Positions 26,377-35,186 of a DNA stretch of 64,000 nt are shown here, in pieces. Every line of letters starts with the position of its first letter. Position 1 is the stretch's first letter. The stretch comes from Polynucleobacter sp. AP-Titi-500A-B4. GTDB taxonomy: Bacteria; Pseudomonadota; Gammaproteobacteria; Burkholderiales; Burkholderiaceae. The notes below the pieces were generated by a model. It had not been told where the DNA came from. It saw only the letters and a list, made by a program, of their open reading frames with translations, and did not search any database. Where the stretch lies: positions 1,458,120-1,522,119 of the forward strand of contig NZ_CP061311.1 of NCBI RefSeq assembly GCF_018688095.1, in the 5' to 3' direction. A program made the translations under genes and the position numbers.

Positions 26377-27297
26377 TTAAATATCAGCCAAGGCTTTGAC
26401 GTGAGCAACGACGCTGCGACCCAGTGCCGACAAGTTGTAGCCACCTTCCAGGCAACTCACAATACGATTATTTGCATACTGATTTGCAATTTCTTTCAAG
26501 CGCTTGGTGATCCAGACATAGTCATCCTCAACCAAGCCCATTTGCCCTAAATCATCTTCACGATGCGCATCAAATCCAGCAGAAATAATGATGAGTTGAG
26601 GCTCAAAATTACGCAGCACTGGCAACCACTGCTCCTCCACAATCGAGCGTACGACATCCCCACGAGTAGACGCAGGCAAGGGCACATTTACCATATTGTC
26701 AGCTCTATCAAGACCGCTATAAGGGTAGAACGGGTGCTGAAAGAAGCTACACATCAAGACACTTGGGTCATTGAAGAATGCGGCTTCGGTACCGTTGCCA
26801 TGGTGAACATCAAAATCAATAATGGCGACACGCTCAATGCCATAGGTCTCCATAGCGTAACGTGCGGCGATGGCCACGTTATCAAATAAACAAAAACCCA
26901 TTGAACGGGTTGGTTCAGCGTGATGACCTGGAGGCCTCACTGCACAAAAGACATTCTCAACCTCGCCCTTCATAACAGCATCAACACCTGCAATCGCTGC
27001 GCCAGCAGCACGCAAGGATGCTTGCCATGTATGAGGATTCATAATCGTGTCGCCATCAAGCATGGCATATCCACTTTGAGGTGCCTGCTCTTTAACAAAG
27101 GCTATATGGTCAGGGCTGTGCACCAGCTCCAGTTGATCTTCGCTAGCCAATGGTGCGTCAAGGTGATGTAAAAAGCGATCTACCCCACTCCGAATCATCT
27201 GATCGTTAATGGCTTGAATGCGCTCAGGGCACTCTGGGTGATGACTGCCCATCTCATGTTTCAGAAAGTCTGGGTGAGTTATGTATCCTGTTGTCAT
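26377..27297 (-). CDS. Histone deacetylase family (AcuC-like) protein
   Basis: Zinc deacetylase of the arginase/deacetylase fold, 306 residues. The catalytic histidines are in PPGHHAEP and the metal ligands in DFDVHHGNGT and GFDAH, all intact. Bacterial relatives remove acetyl groups from lysines (AcuC on acetyl-CoA synthetase) or from acetylpolyamines. AAGGA precedes the ATG at a workable distance. It is the first gene of an apparent operon with an acyl-CoA synthetase whose C-terminal lysine is a known kind of deacetylase target; that partnership is inferred. Confidence 0.9.
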   Translation of the reverse strand: MTTGYITHPDFLKHEMGSHHPECPERIQAINDQMIRSGVDRFLHHLDAPLASEDQLELVHSPDHIAFVKEQAPQSGYAMLDGDTIMNPHTWQASLRAAGAAIAGVDAVMKGEVENVFCAVRPPGHHAEPTRSMGFCLFDNVAIAARYAMETYGIERVAIIDFDVHHGNGTEAAFFNDPSVLMCSFFQHPFYPYSGLDRADNMVNVPLPASTRGDVVRSIVEEQWLPVLRNFEPQLIIISAGFDAHREDDLGQMGLVEDDYVWITKRLKEIANQYANNRIVSCLEGGYNLSALGRSVVAHVKALADI

Positions 27298-27380
27298 TAG
27301 CTGTAATCCTTAATAGCAAAACGGTATTTTTTATAATCTAATTCATTGTGCTTAATTCTCAAAAATCCTTGTCCTTGCGC

Positions 27381-28646
27381 ATGAACTTTCGTGCCTTCTA
27401 TCTACTTCTAGCGCTTGCACTTGGCGCCTGCTCTAGCGCCCCCATTCAAGAAAGCAATACCCCGCAACCCATCGTAAACCAAGCTGATGATTCAGCTACT
27501 GAGGCGCGTTACGCCCAAAATCTGAACACCCTATTGGACCAAGTCTCACAAGCCCAAGAAATCCCGCTTCAGACCCTAGAAAACGGCTTCCTAGATGCTA
27601 AAACGATTCCCTCCATACGCAAATTGGTATTACCCCCATCGGGCGCCTTTAAGAAAAACTGGCTGGTTTACCGCAAACGCTTTATTGAGCCAGTGCGCCT
27701 GAAGGCCGGGAAGGCATTTTGGGATGAAAACCGAGCCTTTTTAAGTCAGGTGGAGCAAGAATCTGGGGTTCCGGCAGAGATTATTGTGGCCATTATTGGA
27801 ATTGAGACGATCTATGGGCGCCAAACCGGGAACTTCCGCGTAAAAGACGTTTTATCCACCCTAGCCTTTAGCTACCCTGACACCCCGAATAAACCCGCCC
27901 GCGAGCAGTTATTTAAGGATCAACTCCAGGAGCTGATCTTGATGTGCTGGACTGAAGCGGGTGGTAAATTACCTGCCAAAAATAATATCCAAGGACTTAA
28001 TCCCGCTCGCTTTAATGCTTGCCTTAATCAAAACAGCTCTTATGCTGGCGCAATTGGCTTGCCACAATTTATGCCAAGCAGCATTCGTAACTTTGCAGTT
28101 GATGGAGATGGTGATGGACGCATCGATCTCAAACAAAGTCCTAAAGATGCGATCGCTAGCGTAGGCAACTTTATGAAGAAACACGGTTGGCAAGCAGGCA
28201 TGCCTGTTTCTTTCCCCGTTCAAGAAAATGCAATATCAGCAGCAAAACAGTTGGCAGACGGTGAACCACAACTCAAATACGCCGTTGCCGAACTCATCGA
28301 AAAAGGCATCCTATTACCTTCTCAAGGCGATCTTCAGCGTGGTGGCGTAGAACCCCAAAGCAAGGCGTTGATTGTGGATTTACCCTACCCTGATAAAGAT
28401 GGGGTCGATCAAGCACAGTATTTTGTTGGCTTAAATAATTTCTTGACGATTGTGCAATACAACCGCAGTTACTTCTATGCACAGAGTGTTGCTGAGTTTG
28501 CAGAAGCGCTCGGCTACAAAAACCAAAGCGTAGTTCCAGCTGCCCTAGTGAATGAGGTGCCGATGAAAGGAGCAACTTCAAAGAGTAGCCCAGAAAAATT
28601 GAAGGCTAAAAAATCTAGTACCAAGAAAAAACCTAAAGTGAATTAA
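27381..28646 (+). CDS. mltB: Lytic murein transglycosylase B
   Basis: Cleaves the MurNAc-GlcNAc bond of peptidoglycan, forming 1,6-anhydro ends. From the ATG at 27381 the N-terminus is a compact lipoprotein signal (NFRAFYLLLALALGAC), predicting a lipid-anchored envelope protein. A GTG at 27348 would add 11 residues before the signal. The catalytic Glu lies in GIETIYGR. IGLPQFMPSSIRNFAVDGDGDG, seen in pieces, is the family signature. The C-terminus is very Lys/Ser-rich. A TATAAT at 27332-27337 is the likely -10. It is divergent from the deacetylase gene. Confidence 0.92.
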   Translation: MNFRAFYLLLALALGACSSAPIQESNTPQPIVNQADDSATEARYAQNLNTLLDQVSQAQEIPLQTLENGFLDAKTIPSIRKLVLPPSGAFKKNWLVYRKRFIEPVRLKAGKAFWDENRAFLSQVEQESGVPAEIIVAIIGIETIYGRQTGNFRVKDVLSTLAFSYPDTPNKPAREQLFKDQLQELILMCWTEAGGKLPAKNNIQGLNPARFNACLNQNSSYAGAIGLPQFMPSSIRNFAVDGDGDGRIDLKQSPKDAIASVGNFMKKHGWQAGMPVSFPVQENAISAAKQLADGEPQLKYAVAELIEKGILLPSQGDLQRGGVEPQSKALIVDLPYPDKDGVDQAQYFVGLNNFLTIVQYNRSYFYAQSVAEFAEALGYKNQSVVPAALVNEVPMKGATSKSSPEKLKAKKSSTKKKPKVN

Positions 28647-28655
28647 GTAGGTGAG

Positions 28656-29567
28656 TTAAGCTGGGAACACACCAGTAGATAAGTAGCGATCACCACGATC
28701 GCAGACGATGAAGACAATCGTGGCATTTTCTACTTGACGAGCAATACGCAAAGCTACTACTAATGCCCCGCCCGCAGAGATGCCGCAAAAAATTCCCTCT
28801 TCCACCGCTAAACGTCTTGCCATGTCTTCAGCATCTGCTTGCGTGACATACTCAATACGATCAACCCGATCACCTTGATAGATTTTCGGCAAATACTCTG
28901 GTGCCCACTTACGAATACCTGGAATCTGTGAACCTTCCTCAGGCTGCGCCCCAATGATCTGAATCGCGGGGTTCATTGACTTAAGATAAGTCGATACACC
29001 AGTGATTGTTCCTGTGGTACCCATGGCCGATACAAAATGCGTAACCTGGCCATCGGTATCGCGCCAAATTTCTGGGCCAGTCGTTTCAATATGTGCCCTA
29101 GGATTATCTGGATTAGCAAATTGATCGAGCAATCTGCCGCGACCTTCGCGTTGAAGCTGCAAGGCGTAGTCCCTTGCAAATTCCATTCCACCAGAGGCTG
29201 CAGTCAGAATGAGTTCTGCACCATAAGCAGCCATACTTTGGCGTCGTTCAATACTTTGATTCTCGGGCATGACCAAGATCATCTTGTAACCTAGCATGGC
29301 AGCCGTCATTGCTAAGGCAATGCCAGTATTACCGCTAGTTGCCTCAATTAACGTATCACCAGGTTTAATTTCACCACGCTCTTGTGCGCGCATGATCATC
29401 GACAGCGCAGGTCGGTCTTTTACCGACCCAGCTGGGTTATTACCCTCCAACTTACCCAAGATCACATTATTTCGATTCTCATTCTCTAAACGAGGAATAC
29501 GCTGTAGGCGCACCAGTGGGGTATTGCCTACAGTCTGCGAAATTGTTAGGTAAGAAGGTTTGCTCAT
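28656..29567 (-). CDS. cysM: Cysteine synthase B
   Basis: PLP enzyme that makes cysteine (or S-sulfocysteine from thiosulfate) from O-acetylserine. The PLP lysine is in NPAGSVKDRPAL, the phosphate-binding glycines in TSGNTGIALA, and the substrate loop in GTTGTITG. Length 303 fits CysM, shorter than CysK. It is last of the minus-strand run ugd-hldE-hldD-comEA-cysM and faces mltB with 9 bp between stops. Confidence 0.94.
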   Translation of the reverse strand: MSKPSYLTISQTVGNTPLVRLQRIPRLENENRNNVILGKLEGNNPAGSVKDRPALSMIMRAQERGEIKPGDTLIEATSGNTGIALAMTAAMLGYKMILVMPENQSIERRQSMAAYGAELILTAASGGMEFARDYALQLQREGRGRLLDQFANPDNPRAHIETTGPEIWRDTDGQVTHFVSAMGTTGTITGVSTYLKSMNPAIQIIGAQPEEGSQIPGIRKWAPEYLPKIYQGDRVDRIEYVTQADAEDMARRLAVEEGIFCGISAGGALVVALRIARQVENATIVFIVCDRGDRYLSTGVFPA

Positions 29568-29608
29568 AAGCTCATTTTAGCCATAAGCAAGCCTACGCCC
29601 TGAAGGGT

Positions 29609-30034
29609 TTAATTTCGGCGATGTGGCGTCGCACGCTCCGGCTGATTGCGATGACTACCCTGATGACGTGAATTACGTCGGTTAGAGGCTCCACCTTCCT
29701 TCTTGGTGCGGCTATTAGGCTCCCGAAAGGAGCTAGGGGCCTCTATGGTTAAACCGTTATCCACCATTTTTTCAACAGATTTCATGCCAATGCCGCGCAC
29801 TCGCTTTTGCAAATCATTGGCATCTTGAAAATGACCTCCATCCAAACGCTCAGCAATGATAGTTTTTGCTTTAGATGGGCCAATTCCCTTAATACTCTCT
29901 AATTCAGACTGTGTTGCTGTATTGACATTGATTGGCGAAGCATTAGCAAGTCCCAAAGAAGACAATGCCAGTACTGTAGAAACCAAAGCGTTTCTCATAA
30001 AGCTCGTACTTCTCAAATTGAAAGTTTTTGTCAT
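29609..30034 (-). CDS. ComEA-type helix-hairpin-helix DNA-binding protein
   Basis: Secreted or periplasmic DNA-binding protein of the competence family. A signal peptide (basic start, then RNALVSTVLALSSLGLANA) is followed by the ComEA fold (NVNTATQSELESIKGIG) with two helix-hairpin-helix motifs (SIKGIGPSKAKTII and RVRGIGMKSVEKMV). The start is set at 30034 because GGAGA precedes the ATG. The last 40 residues are a strongly basic Arg/Asn/His tail without known fold, longer than in minimal ComEA proteins, and could add nucleic-acid binding. In this organism DNA uptake is inferred, not shown. Confidence 0.88.
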   Translation of the reverse strand: MTKTFNLRSTSFMRNALVSTVLALSSLGLANASPINVNTATQSELESIKGIGPSKAKTIIAERLDGGHFQDANDLQKRVRGIGMKSVEKMVDNGLTIEAPSSFREPNSRTKKEGGASNRRNSRHQGSHRNQPERATPHRRN

Positions 30035-30050
30035 ACATTCTCCGTAGTAA

Positions 30051-30084
30051 ATAAAAAATCCACGGACACCATGTGCACGTGGAT
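30051..30084 (-). terminator. Terminator downstream of hldD
   Basis: ATCCACG (30058-30064) and CGTGGAT (30078-30084) form a 7-bp stem. On the minus strand it is followed by TTTTTATT. It separates hldD from the comEA-like gene. Confidence 0.7.
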
Positions 30085-30121
30085 CATTTACAACGAAGAG
30101 AATTGTTTTGGGTTGACCGAC

Positions 30122-31141
30122 CTACAAGGGGTTAGCCAAAAAACCAGAATTAGCCTCCAGCCACTCGATATAACGGCCTACACCTTGCTCAACATTCAAG
30201 AAGGGTTCTTTGTAGCCTGCGGCGCGCAGTTTTGTTAAATCCGCTTGAGTAAAGCACTGATACTTACCCTTGAGTGCATCCGGGAACGGAATGTACTCAA
30301 TCGCTTTTTCTTTGACCAATTCTTGCAAAGTTGCTGGCTGTGCTTTATCCAACTTACGCATAGCATTTGTAACAGCATATGCCACATCATTAAATGGCTG
30401 AGCGCGTCCACTACCCAGATTGAAGATGCCACTGATTTCTGGGTGGTCTAAAAAGAAGAGGTTTACCTTAACAACATCTTCTACAGACACAAAGTCACGG
30501 CTTTGCTCACCAGCACCATAACCACCATACTCACCAAAGAGTTTGACATGGCCATTAGCCTTGTATTGGTGGTATTGATGAAAAGCGACTGAAGCCATGC
30601 GGCCTTTATGAGATTCGCGTGGCCCATAGACATTGAAGTAACGGAAACCAACCACTTGCGCAGCATTAGCATTTTCTGCAAAGCGCTTGCGCATCACCTG
30701 GTCAAAGAGAAATTTAGAGTAGCCATAAATATTGAGTGGCTTCTCATGTTCGCGACTTTCTACAAACACATCAGAGCCACCGTAGGTAGCAGCCGATGAT
30801 GCATAGAGAAGTTGCACTTTTTGATCTGTGCAGATGTCCAATAAATCCATGGTGTAGCGGTAGTTATTCGCCATCATGAAAATACCGTCCGTTTCCATGG
30901 TGTCAGAGCATGCACCCTCATGAAATACTGCGCTTACCTTACCAAAGCGTCCACTTCGAAAAGCCTCTAGAAATTCATCTTTATCGAGATAGTCAATGAT
31001 GTCGAGATCAGCGAGATTGCGATATTTATCTGCAGGACGTAAGTCATCTACTGCGATGATATTTTTTTCACCACGTGCATTAAGCGCTTGAACAATATTC
31101 GCGCCAATAAAACCAGCGGCGCCAGTTACAATAATAGTCAC
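30122..31141 (-). CDS. hldD: ADP-L-glycero-D-manno-heptose 6-epimerase
   Basis: Last step of ADP-heptose synthesis for the LPS inner core. The short-chain dehydrogenase fold shows the NADP-binding GAAGFIGANIV at the N-terminus and the catalytic Tyr-x3-Lys in YGYSKFLFD, with the FNVYGPRE segment after it. Length 339 residues. Its start overlaps the stop of hldE by 4 bp (31138-31141). Confidence 0.96.
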   Translation of the reverse strand: MTIIVTGAAGFIGANIVQALNARGEKNIIAVDDLRPADKYRNLADLDIIDYLDKDEFLEAFRSGRFGKVSAVFHEGACSDTMETDGIFMMANNYRYTMDLLDICTDQKVQLLYASSAATYGGSDVFVESREHEKPLNIYGYSKFLFDQVMRKRFAENANAAQVVGFRYFNVYGPRESHKGRMASVAFHQYHQYKANGHVKLFGEYGGYGAGEQSRDFVSVEDVVKVNLFFLDHPEISGIFNLGSGRAQPFNDVAYAVTNAMRKLDKAQPATLQELVKEKAIEYIPFPDALKGKYQCFTQADLTKLRAAGYKEPFLNVEQGVGRYIEWLEANSGFLANPL

Positions 31142-32067
31142 TGTAATTCCTCTGAAGTAACGGTTGCAGTACCAAGCTTACCAACCACAATACCACCAGC
31201 ACGATTTGCTAAATCCATTGCCTTTTCTAATGGCCACTTCGCAGCCAAGGCAACCGCTAAGGTTGCAATCACGGTATCGCCAGCACCTGAAACATCAAAT
31301 ACCTCGCGAGCCTGAGCCTTTACGTGACTAACGCCTGCATCGGTATACAAACTCATACCCTCCTCAGATCGTGTTAGCAATAATGCCTCTAGGTTCAGCG
31401 ACTTTCTAAGGTCTTGTGCTCTTTTGGTGAGACCTTCTTCGCTCGTCCATTGACCTACAACTTGGCGCAGCTCACTTCGATTTGGGGTTAACACAGTAGC
31501 GCCACGATACTTTTCGTAATCTTCGCCCTTAGGGTCAACTAGGATCATTTTGTTTTGCGCTCGAGCTTGCTCAATCATATGAGCTACTTGACCTAAGGCA
31601 CCTTTACCGTAATCGGACAAAATAACTACATCAGCTGAGCCAACTAACTTCTCAAAACGCTCCAACTTATGTGCCAAGGCTTTTTCACTAGGAGCCTCTT
31701 CAAAATCCAAACGAATCAATTGTTGCTGACGCGCAATCACACGCAACTTCACAATTGTTGGTACTGCAGAATCAATTTCTAGTTGACTCTCAACGCCACC
31801 AGACTTGAGTAAATCAATAACCCGCTGACCTGGCTCATCTTTACCAACAATACCCAGGATAGTGGTTTGCGCACCGAGAGCTGCGACGTTACGAGCAACG
31901 TTAGCGGCGCCACCCAAACGCTCATCGATCTTGCCAACCTGCACTACTGGGACTGGCGCCTCAGGAGAAATGCGATGAGTATCACCGAACCAATAGCGAT
32001 CCAACATCACATCACCCACTACCAGCAGGCGTGCCTTAGAAAATTGTTCGCGGTTGGCTTTTTCCAT
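31138..32067 (-). CDS. hldE: D-glycero-beta-D-manno-heptose-7-phosphate kinase (kinase-only HldE)
   Basis: PfkB-family sugar kinase making heptose-1,7-bisphosphate. The signature DVSGAGDTVIATLAVAL (near residue 255) holds the catalytic Asp. The N-terminal substrate region reads VVGDVMLDRYWFGD. At 309 residues it contains only the kinase half; the adenylyltransferase half found in fused HldE is absent, so that activity must be encoded elsewhere (RfaE1/RfaE2 arrangement). Coupled to hldD. Confidence 0.92.
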   Translation of the reverse strand: MEKANREQFSKARLLVVGDVMLDRYWFGDTHRISPEAPVPVVQVGKIDERLGGAANVARNVAALGAQTTILGIVGKDEPGQRVIDLLKSGGVESQLEIDSAVPTIVKLRVIARQQQLIRLDFEEAPSEKALAHKLERFEKLVGSADVVILSDYGKGALGQVAHMIEQARAQNKMILVDPKGEDYEKYRGATVLTPNRSELRQVVGQWTSEEGLTKRAQDLRKSLNLEALLLTRSEEGMSLYTDAGVSHVKAQAREVFDVSGAGDTVIATLAVALAAKWPLEKAMDLANRAGGIVVGKLGTATVTSEELQ

Positions 32068-32108
32068 TTGAAGGTTTTTTATTTATCTCTTGCTATTTCG
32101 ATATGAGC

Positions 32109-33473
32109 TTAATTATGTCGCCCAATGCCATGGTATTCAATACCCAATTCTTGCATAGAAGCAGGCTCGTACAGATTACGTCCATCAAAGATGATGGCGT
32201 GTTTGAGTTTTTGCATGACTGCATCAAAATCTGGGCTACGGAATGCTTTCCACTCGGTCACGATAACCAGTGCGTCACAGCCATCTAATGCCGTCATTGG
32301 ATCAGCAACCATAGATACCCTTTTGAGGCCCTCTGGATTGCCTTGAAAATCCAATTCTAAACAATGTTTTGCTTCTGGCATTGCGACTGGGTCGTGAGCT
32401 ATAACTGTGGCGCCACGCTTGACCAATTCTTGAATGATGACGCGACTAGGCGCTTCACGCATATCGTCAGTATTTGGCTTGAATGCGAGGCCCCATATAG
32501 CAAACTTCATCTTGGAGAGATCTTTGCCAAAACGTTTTTCAATCTTTTCAACCAAAACGTACTTCTGAATTTCATTCACTGCCTCAACTGCATCTAAGAT
32601 CTTGAGATCGCGCCCATGCTCTTTTGCGGTTTTAGATAAAGCAGATACGTCTTTTGGGAAGCACGAGCCACCATACCCAGTACCTGGGTATAAGAATCCA
32701 AAGCCAATCCGTGAATCTGAACCAATGCCTTGGCGTACAGCCTCAATATCCGCGCCCACTAAATCAGCCAAGTTGGCCAATTCATTCATAAAGGAGATAC
32801 GAGTAGCTAACATCGCATTCGCAGCATATTTAGTGAGCTCTGCGCTCTTGACATCCATGTAATAGGTGCGCTCATGATGGCGATTAAAAGGCGCATAGAG
32901 CTTTCGCATTTGCTCTTTCGCACGCAAACCTGCTGGAGTATTCTCTGTGCCGATCACAATGCGGTCAGGACGCATAAAGTCTTCTACAGCCGCGCCCTCT
33001 TTTAAGAACTCTGGGTTAGATACAACCGAACAGAGCTCGGCAGGCAAACTTCTTTTTCCCAATTCTTCAGTGATTGCTGCTGATACTTTATCCGCTGTAC
33101 CCACTGGTACGGTAGATTTATCCACAATCACTTTCGCGGTACTCATATGACGCCCAATATTGCGAGCTGCGGCAACAACATACTGAAGATCAGCAGAACC
33201 GTCCTCATCAGGAGGTGTACCTACTGCAATGAACTGAACATCGCCATGAGCTACAGAAGCAGCGATATCAGTCGAGAACTGTAGGCGACCAGCAGCTCGA
33301 TTACGTTCGATCATTTCTTTTAAGCCTGGTTCGTAAATAGGAACCCCACCTGAGTTCAGTATCTCAATCTTTTTAGGATCCAAATCTAGGCAAAAAACAT
33401 TATTGCCTTGTTCAGCAAGACAAGCGCCGGTAACCAAGCCTACGTAACCACTGCCGATAATCGTAACTTTCAA
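32109..33473 (-). CDS. ugd: UDP-glucose 6-dehydrogenase
   Basis: NAD-dependent four-electron oxidation of UDP-glucose to UDP-glucuronate for surface polysaccharides. The N-terminal Rossmann motif is GSGYVGLVTG. The catalytic Cys lies in YGGSCFPKD and the dehydrogenase middle in LATRISFMNELANLAD. Length 454 is typical. It lies between lapB and hldE on the same strand, among envelope genes. Confidence 0.93.
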   Translation of the reverse strand: MKVTIIGSGYVGLVTGACLAEQGNNVFCLDLDPKKIEILNSGGVPIYEPGLKEMIERNRAAGRLQFSTDIAASVAHGDVQFIAVGTPPDEDGSADLQYVVAAARNIGRHMSTAKVIVDKSTVPVGTADKVSAAITEELGKRSLPAELCSVVSNPEFLKEGAAVEDFMRPDRIVIGTENTPAGLRAKEQMRKLYAPFNRHHERTYYMDVKSAELTKYAANAMLATRISFMNELANLADLVGADIEAVRQGIGSDSRIGFGFLYPGTGYGGSCFPKDVSALSKTAKEHGRDLKILDAVEAVNEIQKYVLVEKIEKRFGKDLSKMKFAIWGLAFKPNTDDMREAPSRVIIQELVKRGATVIAHDPVAMPEAKHCLELDFQGNPEGLKRVSMVADPMTALDGCDALVIVTEWKAFRSPDFDAVMQKLKHAIIFDGRNLYEPASMQELGIEYHGIGRHN

Positions 33474-33517
33474 GTAAACCCCTAGTAATGTCTAAGTATC
33501 TATTTTTATAAATGGTA

Positions 33518-34729
33518 TTACATCGATGGGCCGCTTGGTGCAGCACCCTCGGAACGTCTTGGGGAGTATGCCTCCCAATTATTACAACCAGGGCACTGCC
33601 AATAAAAACGTCGGGCTCGGAAACCACAGTTACCACAGGTATAGCGAGCCAAACTTGTAGTGCGCTGACGCAAGAGCTGAAGAATCGATTGCAACTCCAA
33701 TAGTCTTTCAGGATTGGCGCTTCCCTCCTCTAAGGCGAGACGGGTTTCTGCCAACTTCGATAAGGCACTCAAACTTGGTGAGTGCTGCATGACTTCAGCC
33801 AACATCACATTGGCAGCCTCAGGTCCACGAATTTTCATGACCTGCTTATGAACAATATCTAATAGTTCGCCAGAGGCTTGGGTTTTGAGTAATTCGCAGA
33901 GATGATCAAGCCCCTCATTTTCCTTGCCGAGAGCAGCGTGGGCCACCATCCAACGATCGGCCAATAAATGCATGTAGGCGGGATGAGATGCGGCAACTAA
34001 ACTCCAAGCTTCAATCGCTTGTGCAGGGCGCTCTAATGCCATTAAGTAATCACCTTGCAAAATTAGGGCACGAGCATGATTGGGTACGGCTTGTAGCGCT
34101 CGTGAGATTGACTGTTCTACATCCACTAAATCTTTGCGACGCAAAGCATCTTGCCCCAACTCACAGTGAAACTGAGCAATCTCGGTTTGATGCGATTTGC
34201 CCTGTAAGCCCTCAAGTTCAGTAGCGGCGATGATGGCTTTTTTCCAATCACGCTCTACTTGATACATCTCCAGCAAACTCTCTTTTGCTGGAACAGCATA
34301 CTTGCCGTCACCAACACGGTTTAACGATGCCTCAGCGCGATCCAATAAACCAGCGCGTAAGAAGTCACGGCCTAATTCATAAGCAGCATGATCGCGATCA
34401 CGCGGCTTTAAGTCATCGCGGTTGGCTAAATGCTGGTGTACTTTAATAGCACGCTCAGTCTCGCCACGACGACGGAATAAGTTGCCAAGAGAAAAATGAA
34501 GCTCAACCGTTTCAGGATCTAATTGAGCAATCTTGACCAATGTTTCAATCGCTTGGTCCGGCTGCTCGTTCAATAAAAGGCTTAAACCTTTAAAGGTAGA
34601 GCGCTGCTGACGCATACGCTCACGCTCATCCATGCGATTTTCAAGACGCAAGTCCCAGCGTGATGCCAGCCAGCCTATGCCAAACATTACCGGCAGAAGC
34701 AGTAACCAAGCAGTAGCTATCTGAATCAT
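33518..34729 (-). CDS. lapB: Lipopolysaccharide assembly protein B
   Basis: Inner-membrane TPR protein that directs FtsH to degrade LpxC, balancing LPS with phospholipid. The N-terminal hydrophobic helix (IATAWLLLLPVMFGIGWLA) is followed by multiple TPR repeats (ETVELHFSLGNLFRRRGETE, and later). A C-terminal rubredoxin-like zinc knuckle shows CGNC and CPGC. Length 403 residues. Its usual upstream partner lapA is not present; a terminator occupies the 60-bp gap to ihfB. Confidence 0.92.
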   Translation of the reverse strand: MIQIATAWLLLLPVMFGIGWLASRWDLRLENRMDERERMRQQRSTFKGLSLLLNEQPDQAIETLVKIAQLDPETVELHFSLGNLFRRRGETERAIKVHQHLANRDDLKPRDRDHAAYELGRDFLRAGLLDRAEASLNRVGDGKYAVPAKESLLEMYQVERDWKKAIIAATELEGLQGKSHQTEIAQFHCELGQDALRRKDLVDVEQSISRALQAVPNHARALILQGDYLMALERPAQAIEAWSLVAASHPAYMHLLADRWMVAHAALGKENEGLDHLCELLKTQASGELLDIVHKQVMKIRGPEAANVMLAEVMQHSPSLSALSKLAETRLALEEGSANPERLLELQSILQLLRQRTTSLARYTCGNCGFRARRFYWQCPGCNNWEAYSPRRSEGAAPSGPSM

Positions 34730-34746
34730 AGCGTGCAGATTCTAAA

Positions 34747-34770
34747 TAAAAAAATGGTCCGAATGGACCA
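34747..34770 (-). terminator. Terminator downstream of ihfB
   Basis: TGGTCC (34755-34760) and GGACCA (34765-34770) form a perfect stem with loop GAAT. On the minus strand the hairpin is followed by TTTTTTTATTT. It lies between the ihfB stop and the lapB start, so lapB probably has its own promoter. Confidence 0.8.
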
Positions 34771-34789
34771 CTGAGAATGAGCCAGAATA

Positions 34790-35134
34790 CTAGGCACCTG
34801 AACCCTCTTTGGGGCCCGCCTGTTTCAATGGCTTGTAATCTACTCGCTCACGCAACTCTTTGCCAGGCTTAAAGTGCGGAACGCGTTTTTCTGGAATCAA
34901 CACTTTCTCGCCAGACTTTGGATTGCGACCAGTGCGCGCAGGACGATGGTGAAGTACAAAACTTCCAACGCCACGCAACTCGATCCGCTTACCCTCAGCC
35001 AATGCTTGAGTCATTGTGTCCAGCAGTGTTTTTACCGCCAACTCCACATCTCTAGGTAGCAGCTGCGGAAACTGTTCCGCGAGGCTCTCCACGAGTTCGG
35101 AGCGGGTAATTGCTTGTTGCTCTTGATCTGTCAT
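34790..35134 (-). CDS. ihfB: Integration host factor subunit beta
   Basis: DNA-bending nucleoid protein, partner of IhfA. The 114 residues include TRSELVESLAEQFP, GKRIELRGVGSFVLHHRPARTGRNPKSGE in pieces and the FKPGKELRERV end. The DNA-inserting proline of the beta arm lies in the NPKSGEKV region. It follows rpsA after the rpsA terminator. Confidence 0.95.
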   Translation of the reverse strand: MTDQEQQAITRSELVESLAEQFPQLLPRDVELAVKTLLDTMTQALAEGKRIELRGVGSFVLHHRPARTGRNPKSGEKVLIPEKRVPHFKPGKELRERVDYKPLKQAGPKEGSGA

Positions 35135-35144
35135 GATCTATCAA

Positions 35145-35180
35145 TAAAAAACCGCCGCTCCCCTAGTGGAAAGCGGCGGT
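35145..35180 (-). terminator. Terminator downstream of rpsA
   Basis: ACCGCCGCT (35151-35159) and AGCGGCGGT (35172-35180) give a 9-bp GC-rich stem. On the minus strand it runs into TTTTTTATTG. It sits immediately after the rpsA stop, before ihfB. Confidence 0.85.
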
Positions 35181-35186
35181 ATTGAT

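Noticed and set aside
24681..27297. Complete DMSP demethylation pathway
   Set aside because: No DmdA demethylase or DmdD hydratase was found; only DmdB/DmdC-like genes are present, so the claim is kept as a weaker lead.
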